A stretch of DNA of 64,000 nt, from assembly GCF_015637705.1 (NCBI RefSeq), contig NZ_JADOBE010000002.1:293454-357453 (forward strand). Direction: 5' to 3'. The notes beneath the pieces were generated by a model that made no database searches, was not told where the DNA came from, and worked only from the letters and a program-made list of their open reading frames with translations. The position numbers and the translations under genes are program-made. Below, in pieces: positions 8,551 to 19,905 of this stretch (within the stretch, counting starts at the first letter, position 1; every line of letters starts with the position of its first letter). Origin of the DNA: Pseudomonas sp. N040 (lineage in GTDB: Bacteria; Pseudomonadota; Gammaproteobacteria; Pseudomonadales; Pseudomonadaceae).

Positions 8551-9411
8551 CTACCGGCGCCAACGCGCCAGCGCACCGCCGAGCAGGCCGGTCAGACAGC
8601 CGGCGAGCAGGCCGCCAAGGTGCGCTGCATTGGCGATCGCCGCCAGCTGCACCAGTTCGAAAATGCCGGTCATGCAGATCAGCAGCCAGAGCAGCATCAT
8701 CCCGACCACCCCCGGCGGCAGGCGATAGGCCGCATTCGGCGCCAGTTTCTGGTAGATCCAGCAGTGCCCGAGCAGGCCGTAGAGGACCCCGGACAAGCCG
8801 CCAAACAGGCCCGGGCCGCTCCAGAGGAATTGCGCCAGGTCGCTGACCAGGCCGTAGAACAGCAGCAGGCCGAACAGCGCCAGCCCGCCCTGGCGCAGCT
8901 CGATGCGCCGCCCCAGTTCCCACCACCACAGGCTGTTCATCGCCAGGTGCAGCAGGCCGAAGTGCAGCAGCACCGGTGACACCAGGCGCCACCACTGGCC
9001 CTGGGCGAGGCTGCTCGCCAGCGGGTAGAACTGCAGGTAATCACCCTGCACGCTGAAGTCGAGGAAACTCAGCCAGCGCACCGCCTGCAGGTTCTCCCCG
9101 CCCCAGGTGACCAGCGCCACCAGCAGGGTCAGCAGCAGTACGGCACTGGTCAGCGGGCTGCCACGCAAGCGCGCCAGCAGGCTGCCGGCAGCATTGTGCG
9201 GGGGCACGGCCAGCGGTTCGCCGGCATCCCCCTGCGGATAACGCGCATACAGCCCGCGAACCTGCTCGGCCACTGGTTCGGCAGGGACCCACAGCACTTG
9301 TTCGCCGGCATCTTCGGTCACCCGGTGCTGCACCTGCAGGCGCTGCAGCAAGGCGATGAAGCCGGCCAGATCGACCTGCACCGGCAAGCGCAGGGCCACC
9401 ACGGGCCTCAC
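8551..9411 (-). CDS. Rhomboid family intramembrane serine protease (GlpG-like)
   Basis: A 286-residue inner-membrane protease with an N-terminal cytosolic domain (about 1-85) and six predicted helices. The catalytic Ser207 lies in GLSGVLYG and His264 in NAAHLGG, and the HFGLLHLAMN motif (His150, His155, Asn159) supplies the oxyanion region. All residues required for activity are present. It starts by overlapping the metallophosphoesterase stop (ATGA at 9408-9411). Substrates cannot be predicted. Confidence 0.9.
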   Translation of the reverse strand: MRPVVALRLPVQVDLAGFIALLQRLQVQHRVTEDAGEQVLWVPAEPVAEQVRGLYARYPQGDAGEPLAVPPHNAAGSLLARLRGSPLTSAVLLLTLLVALVTWGGENLQAVRWLSFLDFSVQGDYLQFYPLASSLAQGQWWRLVSPVLLHFGLLHLAMNSLWWWELGRRIELRQGGLALFGLLLFYGLVSDLAQFLWSGPGLFGGLSGVLYGLLGHCWIYQKLAPNAAYRLPPGVVGMMLLWLLICMTGIFELVQLAAIANAAHLGGLLAGCLTGLLGGALARWRR

Positions 9412-10382
9412 AGCGGAGCCTCCGGTTGCTCAACCTCGACCCAGACGAACTTGTGCGGCTCCAGCCGGGTTTCTGCATCCAGCCGGTAGGCCACCAGCTT
9501 GCCGTGCAGCACCGCGCTGTAATCCAGGCAGGCCAGGTTCGGCCGCAATGGCGCCGGCTGGCCGCGCCGCCAGTAGTGGCCGACGAACAGCAGCGGTTCG
9601 TCGCTGGCATAGCGCAGCAAGCCGGCTTTTTCCGCCGCGGGCAGCGCTTGCCCGACCACCTCCTCGGGCAGCGCATCCGGCTGGAAGACGATGTCGCCAT
9701 AGGTCTGCGGGTCGTCTTCCCAGAACTTGCTGCGGAAGAACGAGCGGGTCAGGCCGTCGTCGCCGGTCAAGGCCAGCCCGCCGGGCAGGCGCATGTTCAG
9801 GCCGCGCAGCAGGCGATCGAAGACCCGGTGCGGGAAGCTGCCGGGAATCGCCGCGCGCTCGACGAAGGCCTGGTCAACCCGCGCATCGGCATGCTCGCTG
9901 CGCAACTGGCGGATCAGCTCGGCATCCCAGCAGGCATGCACCACGCGAAAGCGCCCGCCATCCAGCAGCAGCGGCAGTTCGTAGAACCAGCCGAGGAAGT
10001 CCTGCCAGTCCCGCGGATGCTCGGCGAACTGCTGATGGGTCTGGCCCAGCTGATGGGCGTTGCGCGGCGTGTGTTCGCGCACGAACTGGCGACCGCTGCC
10101 GGCCGGCGCCGGGGTATTCCAGCCGAGCGCGTTGAACTCGTGGTTGCCCATGATGCACTGCGCCTGACCCGCCTCGACCATGCCGTGCACCAGGTGCAGT
10201 GCTTCGCGGATGCGCGGGCCGCGGTCGATGATGTCGCCGAGAAACAGCGCCATGCGCCACGGATGCCGCCAGACACCGCCCTGCTGGCGATAGCCGAGCG
10301 CCTCCAGCAGGCGCTCGAGGGTATGCGCGCAACCATGCACATCGCCAATCAGGTCATAGCTGCGCTGCGGATCAAGGAGCAT
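9408..10382 (-). CDS. Calcineurin-like metallophosphoesterase
   Basis: A 324-residue phosphoesterase with the standard dinuclear-metal motifs: GDVHG at 13-17, GDIIDRG at 49-55 and GNHE at 79-82. The domain resembles ApaH/PrpA-type serine/threonine phosphatases and diadenosine tetraphosphatases; which substrate it uses cannot be told. Its ATG overlaps the nadK stop (TAATG) and its stop overlaps the rhomboid start, so nadK, this gene and the rhomboid gene form a tightly coupled operon. Confidence 0.88.
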   Translation of the reverse strand: MLLDPQRSYDLIGDVHGCAHTLERLLEALGYRQQGGVWRHPWRMALFLGDIIDRGPRIREALHLVHGMVEAGQAQCIMGNHEFNALGWNTPAPAGSGRQFVREHTPRNAHQLGQTHQQFAEHPRDWQDFLGWFYELPLLLDGGRFRVVHACWDAELIRQLRSEHADARVDQAFVERAAIPGSFPHRVFDRLLRGLNMRLPGGLALTGDDGLTRSFFRSKFWEDDPQTYGDIVFQPDALPEEVVGQALPAAEKAGLLRYASDEPLLFVGHYWRRGQPAPLRPNLACLDYSAVLHGKLVAYRLDAETRLEPHKFVWVEVEQPEAPL

Positions 10383-11269
10383 TATTCACCCCCGTCCAGG
10401 CGGCTCCCCCAACCCAGCTTGGTTCGGCAAACCTCGTAGTAGTTATGCTCCAAGGGGTGGATCAGCTGCAGTTTGTGCGGTTTCTTGGCGATCATGATGT
10501 GATCGCCGGGTGAACAGGTCACGTGATTCTGCCCGTCGCAGGAAATCAGCGGATAGATCTGCAGGTTCTGCGACACGACGATTTTCAGCTCGCTGTTGCC
10601 ATCCACCACGATGGGCCGCCCGGACAGGGTGTGCGGGTACATCGGCACGATCACCATGGCGTCCAGCTTCGGGTGCATGATCGGCCCGCCGGCCGACAGG
10701 GCATAGGCGGTGGAGCCGGTCGGGGTGGCGACGATCAGGCCGTCGGCCTTCTGGCTGCAGACGAACTGGCCATCGATAAACAGCTCGAATTCGATCATCC
10801 GCGTTGATTTGCCCGGATGCAGCACCACGTCGTTCAAGGCATCCGCCGTGCCGATCACCTGCCCCTGGCGGCGCACCTCGGTATCCAGCAGGAAGCGGCT
10901 CTCGACCAGGTACTGGCCATCCAGCACTTCGGCCACCTTGGTTTCCAGCTCGTCCGGGCGGATATCGGTCAGAAAGCCCAGGCTGCCGCGGTTGATCCCC
11001 AGCACCGGAACCTTGTACTGCGCCAGCGAGCGGGCGGCACCGAGCATGCTGCCGTCGCCGCCGACCACGATCACCAGATCACAGATTTCACCCATGATCT
11101 TGCGCGAGGACACCTGCAGGCCATGCCCGGGCAGGACCTCGGCAATGCTGTTCTCGAGAATCACGTGCAGGTGACGATCCTGGAGAAAGCGTTTCAGGCG
11201 GCGAATGGTATCGAGGACCTGGGCGCTGCCCAGTCGACCGATAATGCCGATATTGCGAAATTGCTCCAT
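10382..11269 (-). CDS. nadK: NAD kinase
   Basis: A 295-residue cytosolic enzyme phosphorylating NAD to NADP. GGDGS at residues 70-74 is the catalytic motif, and NRGSLGFLTD plus the ATPTGSTAYALSAGGP segment follow as expected. The start at 11269 (MEQFRNIGIIGR) matches the family; an in-frame upstream ATG at 11368 would add 33 unrelated residues and run into the promoter region shared with the divergent DUF1853 gene. First gene of the minus-strand block. Confidence 0.95.
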   Translation of the reverse strand: MEQFRNIGIIGRLGSAQVLDTIRRLKRFLQDRHLHVILENSIAEVLPGHGLQVSSRKIMGEICDLVIVVGGDGSMLGAARSLAQYKVPVLGINRGSLGFLTDIRPDELETKVAEVLDGQYLVESRFLLDTEVRRQGQVIGTADALNDVVLHPGKSTRMIEFELFIDGQFVCSQKADGLIVATPTGSTAYALSAGGPIMHPKLDAMVIVPMYPHTLSGRPIVVDGNSELKIVVSQNLQIYPLISCDGQNHVTCSPGDHIMIAKKPHKLQLIHPLEHNYYEVCRTKLGWGSRLDGGE

Positions 11270-11353
11270 GGGAGTCTCTGTGCCGGGCGTGAGTGGCCGA
11301 TTATGGGTGAAAGCCTGGTGCAGCGGCAAACCGCAGTCGTCTATGCTCGCTGC

Positions 11354-12301
11354 ATGCTTAGCGACCACCTGCTCGATGAATGCCTAGCGCGCCTGCAGCA
11401 CCCCGCCGTGCGTGACCTGGCGTGGACACTGCTGGCTGCGCCACTGCTGGAAACGCTGCCCTGTGCGCAACGGCATCCGCTTGCCGGCAGCCGCTGGGCA
11501 CGCCAGCCCGGACTGCTGGCCGACTGGCTGCTGCAGCAGGAGCAGCACCCGGGCGCCCTGCTCGACTGGCTGGCCAGGGCGCGCAGCCAGCGCCTGGGCA
11601 TCCACTACGAACAGCTCTGGCAATTCGCCCTGCAGCAGGCCCCCGGAGTCCAGTTGCTGGCCGCCAACCTGCCGGTCCGCGCCGGTGCCAGGACCCTCGG
11701 CGAACTCGATCTGCTGCTGCGTGACGCCGATGGCGTGCACCACCTGGAACTGGCGATCAAGCTGTACCTGGGCCCCGCCGGCGGCGACGGCCGCCTGTAC
11801 TCGAGCTGGCGTGGCGCCGGGCGGGCGGACAACCTGCAGCGCAAACTGCGGCACCTGAGCCGGCAGCAGCTGCCCCTGGCCGCGAGTCCACAGGCCCGGC
11901 AACTGCTGGCCGAGCATGCCGTGAGCACTGTGCACTCCGCGTTATGGATGAGCGGCTACCTGTTCTATCCGTGGCCGGACGGCTGTGCGCCACCGGCGGG
12001 CAGCCATGCCGGGCACGCGCGTGGGCACTGGCTGCGGCACAGCGACTGGCCAGGGTTTTGCCAGCACGCGCGCGCGCAGCACTGGCAGCCCGTGCCGCGC
12101 GAGTGCCGGCTGGCACCGCTTAGTTTGCAGGAAGAACAACGCTGGCCGGGCCGGCAGCTGCAGGACTGGCTCGACGCACTGGCCAGCAGTGCACCGCCCA
12201 TGCTGCTGGCAGGCTTTGCGCAAGACACCGATGGCCGCTGGTACGAGCGCACGCGGGTGATGTTGCTGAACAATCAGTGGCCGGCAGGCCACGACGGCTG
12301 A
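11354..12301 (+). CDS. DUF1853 family protein, PD-(D/E)XK nuclease-like
   Basis: A 315-residue protein of the DUF1853 family. The central GELDLLLRDADGVHHLELAIK matches a D-x(n)-ExK pattern seen in PD-(D/E)XK nuclease folds, so nucleic acid binding or cleavage is possible but unproven. The family opening is LQHPAVRDLAWTLL. I use the ATG at 11354; an in-frame ATG at 11303 is an alternative. It is divergent from nadK (84-bp gap) and converges with the cNMP-rhodanese gene, 6 bp away. Confidence 0.7.
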   Translation: MLSDHLLDECLARLQHPAVRDLAWTLLAAPLLETLPCAQRHPLAGSRWARQPGLLADWLLQQEQHPGALLDWLARARSQRLGIHYEQLWQFALQQAPGVQLLAANLPVRAGARTLGELDLLLRDADGVHHLELAIKLYLGPAGGDGRLYSSWRGAGRADNLQRKLRHLSRQQLPLAASPQARQLLAEHAVSTVHSALWMSGYLFYPWPDGCAPPAGSHAGHARGHWLRHSDWPGFCQHARAQHWQPVPRECRLAPLSLQEEQRWPGRQLQDWLDALASSAPPMLLAGFAQDTDGRWYERTRVMLLNNQWPAGHDG

Positions 12302-12307
12302 GCGCAG

Positions 12308-13417
12308 TCAGCGGCTGCGCACGGTGCGGCCACCCGGCCGGGTCAGATATCCGGCACCGCGCTCGCACAGCAGGCCATCACGCACCACCGGCGGCAGCGC
12401 ATCCATGCCATCGCGCAGGGCATGTACCCGGTAACCCTGCTGGGCCAGCAGGAAGGCCGCAGTGGCGCTGCGCTTGCCAGTGTCGCAGTAGCACAGATAG
12501 CGGCGCTGGGGGTCCAGCAGGCGCGCCTTGAGGCGCAGCAGGTGCAGGGGCATGTGCAGCGCATCCAGGGCATGCGCCTGTTCGTATTCATCCTGCAGGC
12601 GCACGTCCAGCCATTGCGCACCCTCGTTGAACAGGCGCGCCGCCTCGCTGAAGGGCACCTCGGCAACCAGCGGCGCCTTGAGCAGGGAGAGGAAGTCCTG
12701 GCGCTCCAGGCGCAGCAACTGTCCCGCCTCAAGCATGCTCACCGTGGCATTGCGCGGCGCCTCGCTGAGCAGGGCCTCCTCACCAAAGCAGGCACCCGCC
12801 TGCAACTCGGCGATTAGCTGCGGCTCCGGGCCGGCACCCCGAACCACCGCGGCCCGCCCGCTCTTGAGGAAATAGCAGCAGTCGCCGGCGTCGCCTTCGC
12901 GCAGCACCGCCGTGCCAGCCGCCAGCTCCAGCACCTGCAGGCAATCGAACAAGGCCCGCACATTCGCCGGCGGCACCCGGGCAAACAACGGGTTCTCCAG
13001 CAGGCATTCCAGCCACTCGAGATCATTGCCCTGCTGGCCCAGATCGAGCAGCAGGTTCTGGCAGGTCGAGCGCCAGGCCAGCATGCTGGCCAGCTGCTCG
13101 CTGTCCAGAAGCAACACGCTGACATCGCTCAGCGCCCGGGCCTCGTGCTGGCGCGGCGATGCCGGCGACAGCGCATGCAGACTCGCCGGCGAGCCGGCGT
13201 GCAGGCGCACCTCGCTGCCATCGGCGGCCGTGAGCAGGACCTCGCCACTGAGCAGGAAACAGCTCTGGCTGGCTGGATCACCGCGACGAAACAGCCACTG
13301 GCCGGGCAGCACTGGCTGGGCCAGCAACTGGCTGCGCAATACGCCCCACTGCGGTGCAGACAGCCCATTCAGCGGAATGAAACTGCGCAACTGTTCAGGC
13401 TTGAGTGGCTCTCGCAT
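12308..13417 (-). CDS. Double cyclic-nucleotide-binding domain / rhodanese fusion protein
   Basis: A 369-residue soluble protein with two cNMP-binding-like domains (about 8-130 and 137-255) followed by a rhodanese domain (about 258-345). The second cNMP domain keeps a phosphate-binding-cassette-like stretch, CFGEEALLSEAPRNATV, with Glu and Arg. The first lacks it and may be structural. The rhodanese loop CDTGKRS has the catalytic Cys. No DNA-binding domain is present, so it is not a CRP-type regulator. A role joining nucleotide sensing with sulfur or redox transfer is inference. Confidence 0.8.
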   Translation of the reverse strand: MREPLKPEQLRSFIPLNGLSAPQWGVLRSQLLAQPVLPGQWLFRRGDPASQSCFLLSGEVLLTAADGSEVRLHAGSPASLHALSPASPRQHEARALSDVSVLLLDSEQLASMLAWRSTCQNLLLDLGQQGNDLEWLECLLENPLFARVPPANVRALFDCLQVLELAAGTAVLREGDAGDCCYFLKSGRAAVVRGAGPEPQLIAELQAGACFGEEALLSEAPRNATVSMLEAGQLLRLERQDFLSLLKAPLVAEVPFSEAARLFNEGAQWLDVRLQDEYEQAHALDALHMPLHLLRLKARLLDPQRRYLCYCDTGKRSATAAFLLAQQGYRVHALRDGMDALPPVVRDGLLCERGAGYLTRPGGRTVRSR

Positions 13418-13466
13418 CGGCTATTTCCAGACGGTTACAAGCGGATTAGGTTGACTGGCAGGCTGC

Positions 13467-14405
13467 TCACAACAGCGCGCGCAGGGTCTGTTGCTGGGCA
13501 CGCCGGCCCTGCATGCCGCCCGTGTGCAGGAACACCAGGCGGGTACCGCTGGCAAAATAACCGTCCCTAACCCTGGCGCGCAATGCCAGCAATGCCTTGC
13601 CGGTATAGCAGGCCTCGACCGGCAGTTGCCCGTCGGCGTCGATTTCAGCGATGAACTGCGCCAGTGGCCGGTCGATCCGTGCGTAGCCGCCGCGACTGGC
13701 ATCCACCAGGCGATAGCCCTGGTCCGCCACGCCGGCCTGCTGCAGCAGCTGGCTGACCTGCGTTTCCACGCCATGCCCGGCCGGTACCACCCGCGCGCCA
13801 TACAGCAGGTGCGCGCCGGCCTCGGCGATGACCAGCCCGGCCAGCGAAGTGCCGGTCCCGGCGGCCAGCCAGCAGCCGTCGTAGTCCGACCAGCCCAGCT
13901 GCGCCAGCTGCTGCCTGAGCAGCGCGGGGATTGCAGCGAAGCCTGCTGCGCCGGGCAGGCCGCCGCCACCTTCGGGAACCAGATAAAAACCGGGATAACG
14001 TTGCTGCCACTGGCGGGCAAAGCCTGGCTGATGGCGGGCGCGGTAACCGCCATAGCCGAGCCAGTGCAAGTGCATGCCGAACGCCTGCAGATCGGCGACG
14101 GTTGGCGTGGCCTGGGGCTCGCCCCGCAGCAGGCCGACCGTGGCAAAGCCGCCGCGCTGGCCAGCGGCGGCCAGGGCATGCAGGTGATTGGAGTGGGCAC
14201 CGCCCAGGCTCAGCAGGCCGCGGGCCCCGGCCGCTTGCGCCGCCTGCAGGTGCCCTTGCAGCTTGAACCATTTGTTGCCGCCGAGCAGCGGGTCAAGCAG
14301 ATCCAGGCGCAACACGGCCAGCCTGATGCCAGCCTGCTCGGACCATTCGAAAGCCAGCGGCTGCAGCGGCGCCAGCGCTGCCCCCACAGGCCCGGCTAGC
14401 CCCAC
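13467..14405 (-). CDS. ACC deaminase / D-cysteine desulfhydrase family PLP enzyme
   Basis: A 312-residue fold-type II PLP enzyme. GGNKWFKL places the Schiff-base Lys at residue 45, and GGAHSNHLHALAAAG supplies substrate-binding Ser and Asn. CWLAAGTGTSLAGL is the phosphate-binding loop. Family members deaminate 1-aminocyclopropane-1-carboxylate or break down D-cysteine; sequence here does not discriminate. The start is a GTG at 14405, 6 bp after the stop of the coiled-coil gene; a second GTG at 14387 is possible. Confidence 0.8.
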   Translation of the reverse strand: MGLAGPVGAALAPLQPLAFEWSEQAGIRLAVLRLDLLDPLLGGNKWFKLQGHLQAAQAAGARGLLSLGGAHSNHLHALAAAGQRGGFATVGLLRGEPQATPTVADLQAFGMHLHWLGYGGYRARHQPGFARQWQQRYPGFYLVPEGGGGLPGAAGFAAIPALLRQQLAQLGWSDYDGCWLAAGTGTSLAGLVIAEAGAHLLYGARVVPAGHGVETQVSQLLQQAGVADQGYRLVDASRGGYARIDRPLAQFIAEIDADGQLPVEACYTGKALLALRARVRDGYFASGTRLVFLHTGGMQGRRAQQQTLRALL

Positions 14406-14411
14406 AGGCCC

Positions 14412-15767
14412 CTAGGCACGCTTGCTCGCGCGGTGACGCGCACAGCAATTGGATTCGCCGGGTACGAAGCGACTCGGCGTATCCACTCGGTCTACCGGCA
14501 TGCCGCAGCGCTCGCCGCTGGGCAACAGGGCCACGCAACCGGGCTGCTGGTAGTGTTCCAGCCAGCCGCTGTACTGCTCTTCGGAAACAAAGCACTTGGC
14601 AGCAACGTACGCCATCGGGTTGTCCTGATAGCGGGCGATATCCTGCAGCGGGATGGTCAGGTGCCCGGCTCCCGGGTGATACACCACGAAGACCACGCCG
14701 AGCGCCGCCAGCCGCTGCAGAATCTGGTCAGTGCCCTGCCCGGCCAGTTTCTCGTGCTCCGCCTGCAGCCGCTCCAGGTCCTGCTGCAGGTGGATTTCGC
14801 GCTCCTTGTGATAGGCCAGCTCGACTTCGCGAATGGCGATCTGTTCCTTGTAATCCATCACCGCCGCGCTGATTTTGGCCTGCAGTTCCTTGTCGAACTG
14901 GCCACGCAGCAATTCCGTGGCCGACTGGGCATGCCGCTCGGCCGCCTTCAGCTGGCTGGTCATTTCCTCGCGGACATTGCTCAGATTGGCCGCATGCCCG
15001 CTCAGGTCCGCCTTCAGGTTGAGATTGAGCTCCTCCTGCTGCTGCAGCGCATGCTGCAGGCTCTGGATGCGCGCGTTGAGTTCACTGCTCTGCTGCTCGG
15101 CAGCCAGTTTGAGCTGGGCCACTTCATCGTCATTCTGCTGGGTCAGGCTGGTGATGCGCAGGCGCAGCTGCTTGATCAACTGGGCGGTTTTCAGGCGCTG
15201 TTCCTGATCTTCCTGCTCGGCCTGCAGCCTCGCCTGCTCCTGCTCGGGATCCGGCGGGGCATGCCATTTCTCTTCGTGCGCCATCTGCAGGCGCTCCAAC
15301 TCGACGGGCGGGCTCTCCTCTTCAACCAGCATGCCCAGCCGGTTGACCTTGACCGCATCGCGCAACAGCGACAGCTCGTTATGGCCAGGGGCCAGGTCAG
15401 GATCCCACATGTGCATCTGGTGCCAGGACACCGGGCACTGGCTGCGACAAGCCAGGCGAATCGGGCCGGCACCCAGGTCCGGCCCCCTGCCGGCCTTTTC
15501 GGCAAGATGGCGCAGGGGCATGTTCCAGCCGGTATCCGCCTTGCCCCGCTCATCGAAGTCCAGATAGAAGAACACCGCCGAACGGATCAGCAGACGCGGA
15601 TTGATCAGCACATAAGCCGCCCTGACCTGCTGATCGGCGAACTCCGGCATATCCACCACGCCGTCGAGCACCGCCTCGAACTCGGCAAAAAACATCGCCT
15701 TCTGGATGATGCCATCACCGAAAAACATCACGGCTTCGACCAGTTGAGGCTTTTTCTGCATGCTCAT
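14412..15767 (-). CDS. Conserved coiled-coil protein of unknown function
   Basis: A 451-residue soluble protein. Residues 1-170 form a globular domain (MFFGDGIIQKAMFFAEFEAVLDG). Residues about 175-345 are an almost unbroken Glu/Gln/Lys/Leu-rich coiled coil, followed by a small C-terminal domain ending in a Cys/His-containing segment (RCGMPVDRVDTPSRFVPGES then NCCARHR). Relatives are sometimes labelled as chromosome-partition proteins, but no Walker motif is present, so I do not adopt that. Located between fadH-side genes and the PLP enzyme, probably co-transcribed with the latter. Confidence 0.7.
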   Translation of the reverse strand: MSMQKKPQLVEAVMFFGDGIIQKAMFFAEFEAVLDGVVDMPEFADQQVRAAYVLINPRLLIRSAVFFYLDFDERGKADTGWNMPLRHLAEKAGRGPDLGAGPIRLACRSQCPVSWHQMHMWDPDLAPGHNELSLLRDAVKVNRLGMLVEEESPPVELERLQMAHEEKWHAPPDPEQEQARLQAEQEDQEQRLKTAQLIKQLRLRITSLTQQNDDEVAQLKLAAEQQSSELNARIQSLQHALQQQEELNLNLKADLSGHAANLSNVREEMTSQLKAAERHAQSATELLRGQFDKELQAKISAAVMDYKEQIAIREVELAYHKEREIHLQQDLERLQAEHEKLAGQGTDQILQRLAALGVVFVVYHPGAGHLTIPLQDIARYQDNPMAYVAAKCFVSEEQYSGWLEHYQQPGCVALLPSGERCGMPVDRVDTPSRFVPGESNCCARHRASKRA

Positions 15768-16034
15768 TCGCCACTCCCGCCCCCGGCAAGCGCCGACCGG
15801 CCAATATAATCCCTTGATCTTCAGCCAGTTGGCAGTTCAGGCCAGCCAGATTGGCGTGCCTGAATACGCGCTGATGAAAGAAAGCACCTTGATTGCTGCC
15901 AGCCGCACTCGGCCTATTGTGCCAAAGTTTAGGGGAAAACAACTTGCCGGCAATGTGACCGGGTTGGCAGTCACTCTTGCAGTACCGGCAGGAGACGCGC
16001 GCCACAGCGTGAAACTGTGACGCGGTAGCAGCCT

Positions 16035-16463
16035 TCAGGCGGGCCGGGCGGCCAGCAATGGGGCCAGGCGCCGGCCCATTTCCTCGCCGAGCGCCTGCAA
16101 TCCGCTCAGCGGGCGGATCATCACTTCGAATTCGACAATCTTACCGGCTTCGTCGAAGCGGATCATGTCGATCCCCTTGAGCTCACGCCCGGCGACCCGG
16201 GCACTGAACTCCAGCACCACACTCTGGCCATCGGCAGTAACCAGTTCGCGGTGGTAGGTGAAGTCCTCGAACACCTTGAGCACCGTGTTCAGGATCAGCG
16301 AAACCAGCGGCGCGCCGGCGTATGGCTTGAACGCCACCGGCGAGCGAAACACTGCCTGCGGATGCAGCAGTTCCGGCAGGCTGCCGAGGTCGTTCCGGGC
16401 CACCAGAGCGTGCCAGCAGGCCAGCGTCGCGGCAGCCGCGGGGTGTAGCGAGAGTGCGGTCAT
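16035..16463 (-). CDS. SnoaL/NTF2-like protein
   Basis: A 142-residue cone-shaped NTF2-fold protein. Family pattern: an N-terminal helix followed by LLHPQAVFRSPVAFKPYAG, a FEDFTYHREL strand and the closing GIDMIRFDEAGKIVEFEVMI. Catalytic or ligand-binding role is unknown; members include isomerases and polyketide cyclases. GGAGG lies before the ATG at 16463. It follows fadH by 56 bp on the same strand and may belong to the same transcript. Confidence 0.75.
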   Translation of the reverse strand: MTALSLHPAAAATLACWHALVARNDLGSLPELLHPQAVFRSPVAFKPYAGAPLVSLILNTVLKVFEDFTYHRELVTADGQSVVLEFSARVAGRELKGIDMIRFDEAGKIVEFEVMIRPLSGLQALGEEMGRRLAPLLAARPA

Positions 16464-16519
16464 AGCGTAACCTCCGGGGCAGCAGGAGAGAACGCTGCCC
16501 TCGACGGGCAGCGCCGGGT

Positions 16520-18568
<2,049 letters not shown>

Positions 18569-18572
18569 CTAC

Positions 18573-18602
18573 AAGGTTCAGGTTCAGGTTCAGGTTCAGG
18601 CA
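18573..18602. repeat. Short AGGTTC tandem repeat
   Basis: AGGTTC is repeated about four and a half times just upstream of fadH, between its start and the divergent nitrilase gene. The number of units could vary between strains and would alter the fadH leader spacing. Confidence 0.75.
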
Positions 18603-18764
18603 GGCCGCAACTGTCAGCCGCGGTGTTGGGTGAAACAGACAATAATCAGCACCCGGACAGGTCTCAATGCCCAAAAGTGACAAATTACTGATCGTAATGA
18701 ACAGCACGACTTGGCAATCCACCCCGCCTCCCCTACCCTGAGCGACTGCCAAACCGGGAAACCC

Positions 18765-19901
18765 ATGACCATGCGCAAAGCCGTCAAATACCTTTTCAGC
18801 AGCCTGCTGCTGGCCGCCGTGGCCGGCTATGCCGGCTGGACCCAATACCGCCCGGAAAGCCTGTTCCTCTCCGACCTGCGCAGCGAGGTCGCCCTCGATC
18901 TTGGCGTGCCGGGCGAGCGCGGCAACCTGCTGGGGATCCAGCCGGAACTGTTCGCCAACGATTACCGCAGCGCCGAACAATTGCGCCTGAAGTTGTCCGC
19001 CTACCTGGACAAGGCCCGCAGTGCCGGGCTGCTCAACGGCAAAACGATTGTCGTGCTGCCCGAGCACGTCGGCACCTGGCTGGTCGCCAGCGGCGAGAAG
19101 AACCAGGTCTACAGCGCCGCCAGCGTCAGCGAGGCAATGGCCTGGCTGGCAGCCAGCAATCCGTTGCAACTTCTGCGCGCCCTGCCCTCGGCCAAGGGCG
19201 CAGACCGCCTGGCCGATGCGCTGTTTCGCATGAAGGCTGCGCAGATGGCCGCCGACTACCAGGCCCTGTTCGGCGGCCTGGCGAAGGCCTATGGGATAAC
19301 CCTGGTGGCCGGCTCGATCGTGCTGCCGGAGCCACGGGTGGAAAACGGCGTGCTGCTGCCCGGCGACGGCCCGCTGTACAACGTCAGCCTGGTATTTGCC
19401 GCGGACGGCCAGCCGCTTGGCCAGCCACAGCGCAAGGTGGCGCCGATAGTCGACGAACAGGGCTTTACCGCCGCCGCGCCCGCCAGCGCCCTGCAGGTGG
19501 TCGATACCCCGGCCGGCCGCCTGGGCGTCCTGATCTGCGCCGACAGCTGGTTCCCGCAAACCTACCAGGCCCTCGCCGGACAGCAGGTCGAACTGCTCGC
19601 GGTACCGGCCTTCCTCACCGGCAATGGCGGCTGGGACAAGCCCTGGCGCGGCTACAACGGCCTCCCGACGCCGGCGGATGTCCGGCTGAAAGCCGGCGAG
19701 CTGACCGAGGGCGATGCCTGGCAACGGATGGCCATGGCCGGACGCATCGGTCAAAGCGGCGCCCGTGCCGGCATCACCGTGTTCATGCGCGGCCAGTTGT
19801 GGGACCTGGGCAGCGCGGGGCACAGCCTGGTCGCCGACCAGACGCAGCATGTCCTCGCCGCAGATGAATCCGGCGCGCGCCTGATCAACCTCTGGCTGTA
19901 G
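18765..19901 (+). CDS. Membrane-anchored nitrilase-superfamily amidohydrolase
   Basis: A 378-residue protein with an N-terminal membrane anchor (about residues 9-24) and a carbon-nitrogen hydrolase domain. The catalytic triad of the superfamily is visible: Glu100 in VVLPEHVG, Lys224 in QPQRKVAP and Cys258 in GVLICADSW. The anchor puts the enzyme on the periplasmic face, unusual for nitrilases other than Lnt-like proteins. The start is ATG 18765 (or 18771); the ribosome binding site is weak. The AraC regulator starts 5 bp downstream. Substrate unknown. Confidence 0.75.
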   Translation: MTMRKAVKYLFSSLLLAAVAGYAGWTQYRPESLFLSDLRSEVALDLGVPGERGNLLGIQPELFANDYRSAEQLRLKLSAYLDKARSAGLLNGKTIVVLPEHVGTWLVASGEKNQVYSAASVSEAMAWLAASNPLQLLRALPSAKGADRLADALFRMKAAQMAADYQALFGGLAKAYGITLVAGSIVLPEPRVENGVLLPGDGPLYNVSLVFAADGQPLGQPQRKVAPIVDEQGFTAAAPASALQVVDTPAGRLGVLICADSWFPQTYQALAGQQVELLAVPAFLTGNGGWDKPWRGYNGLPTPADVRLKAGELTEGDAWQRMAMAGRIGQSGARAGITVFMRGQLWDLGSAGHSLVADQTQHVLAADESGARLINLWL

Positions 19902-19905
19902 CAGG

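Noticed and set aside
14412..15767. ParA-type chromosome partition protein
   Set aside because: No Walker A or deviant Walker motif; mostly coiled coil.
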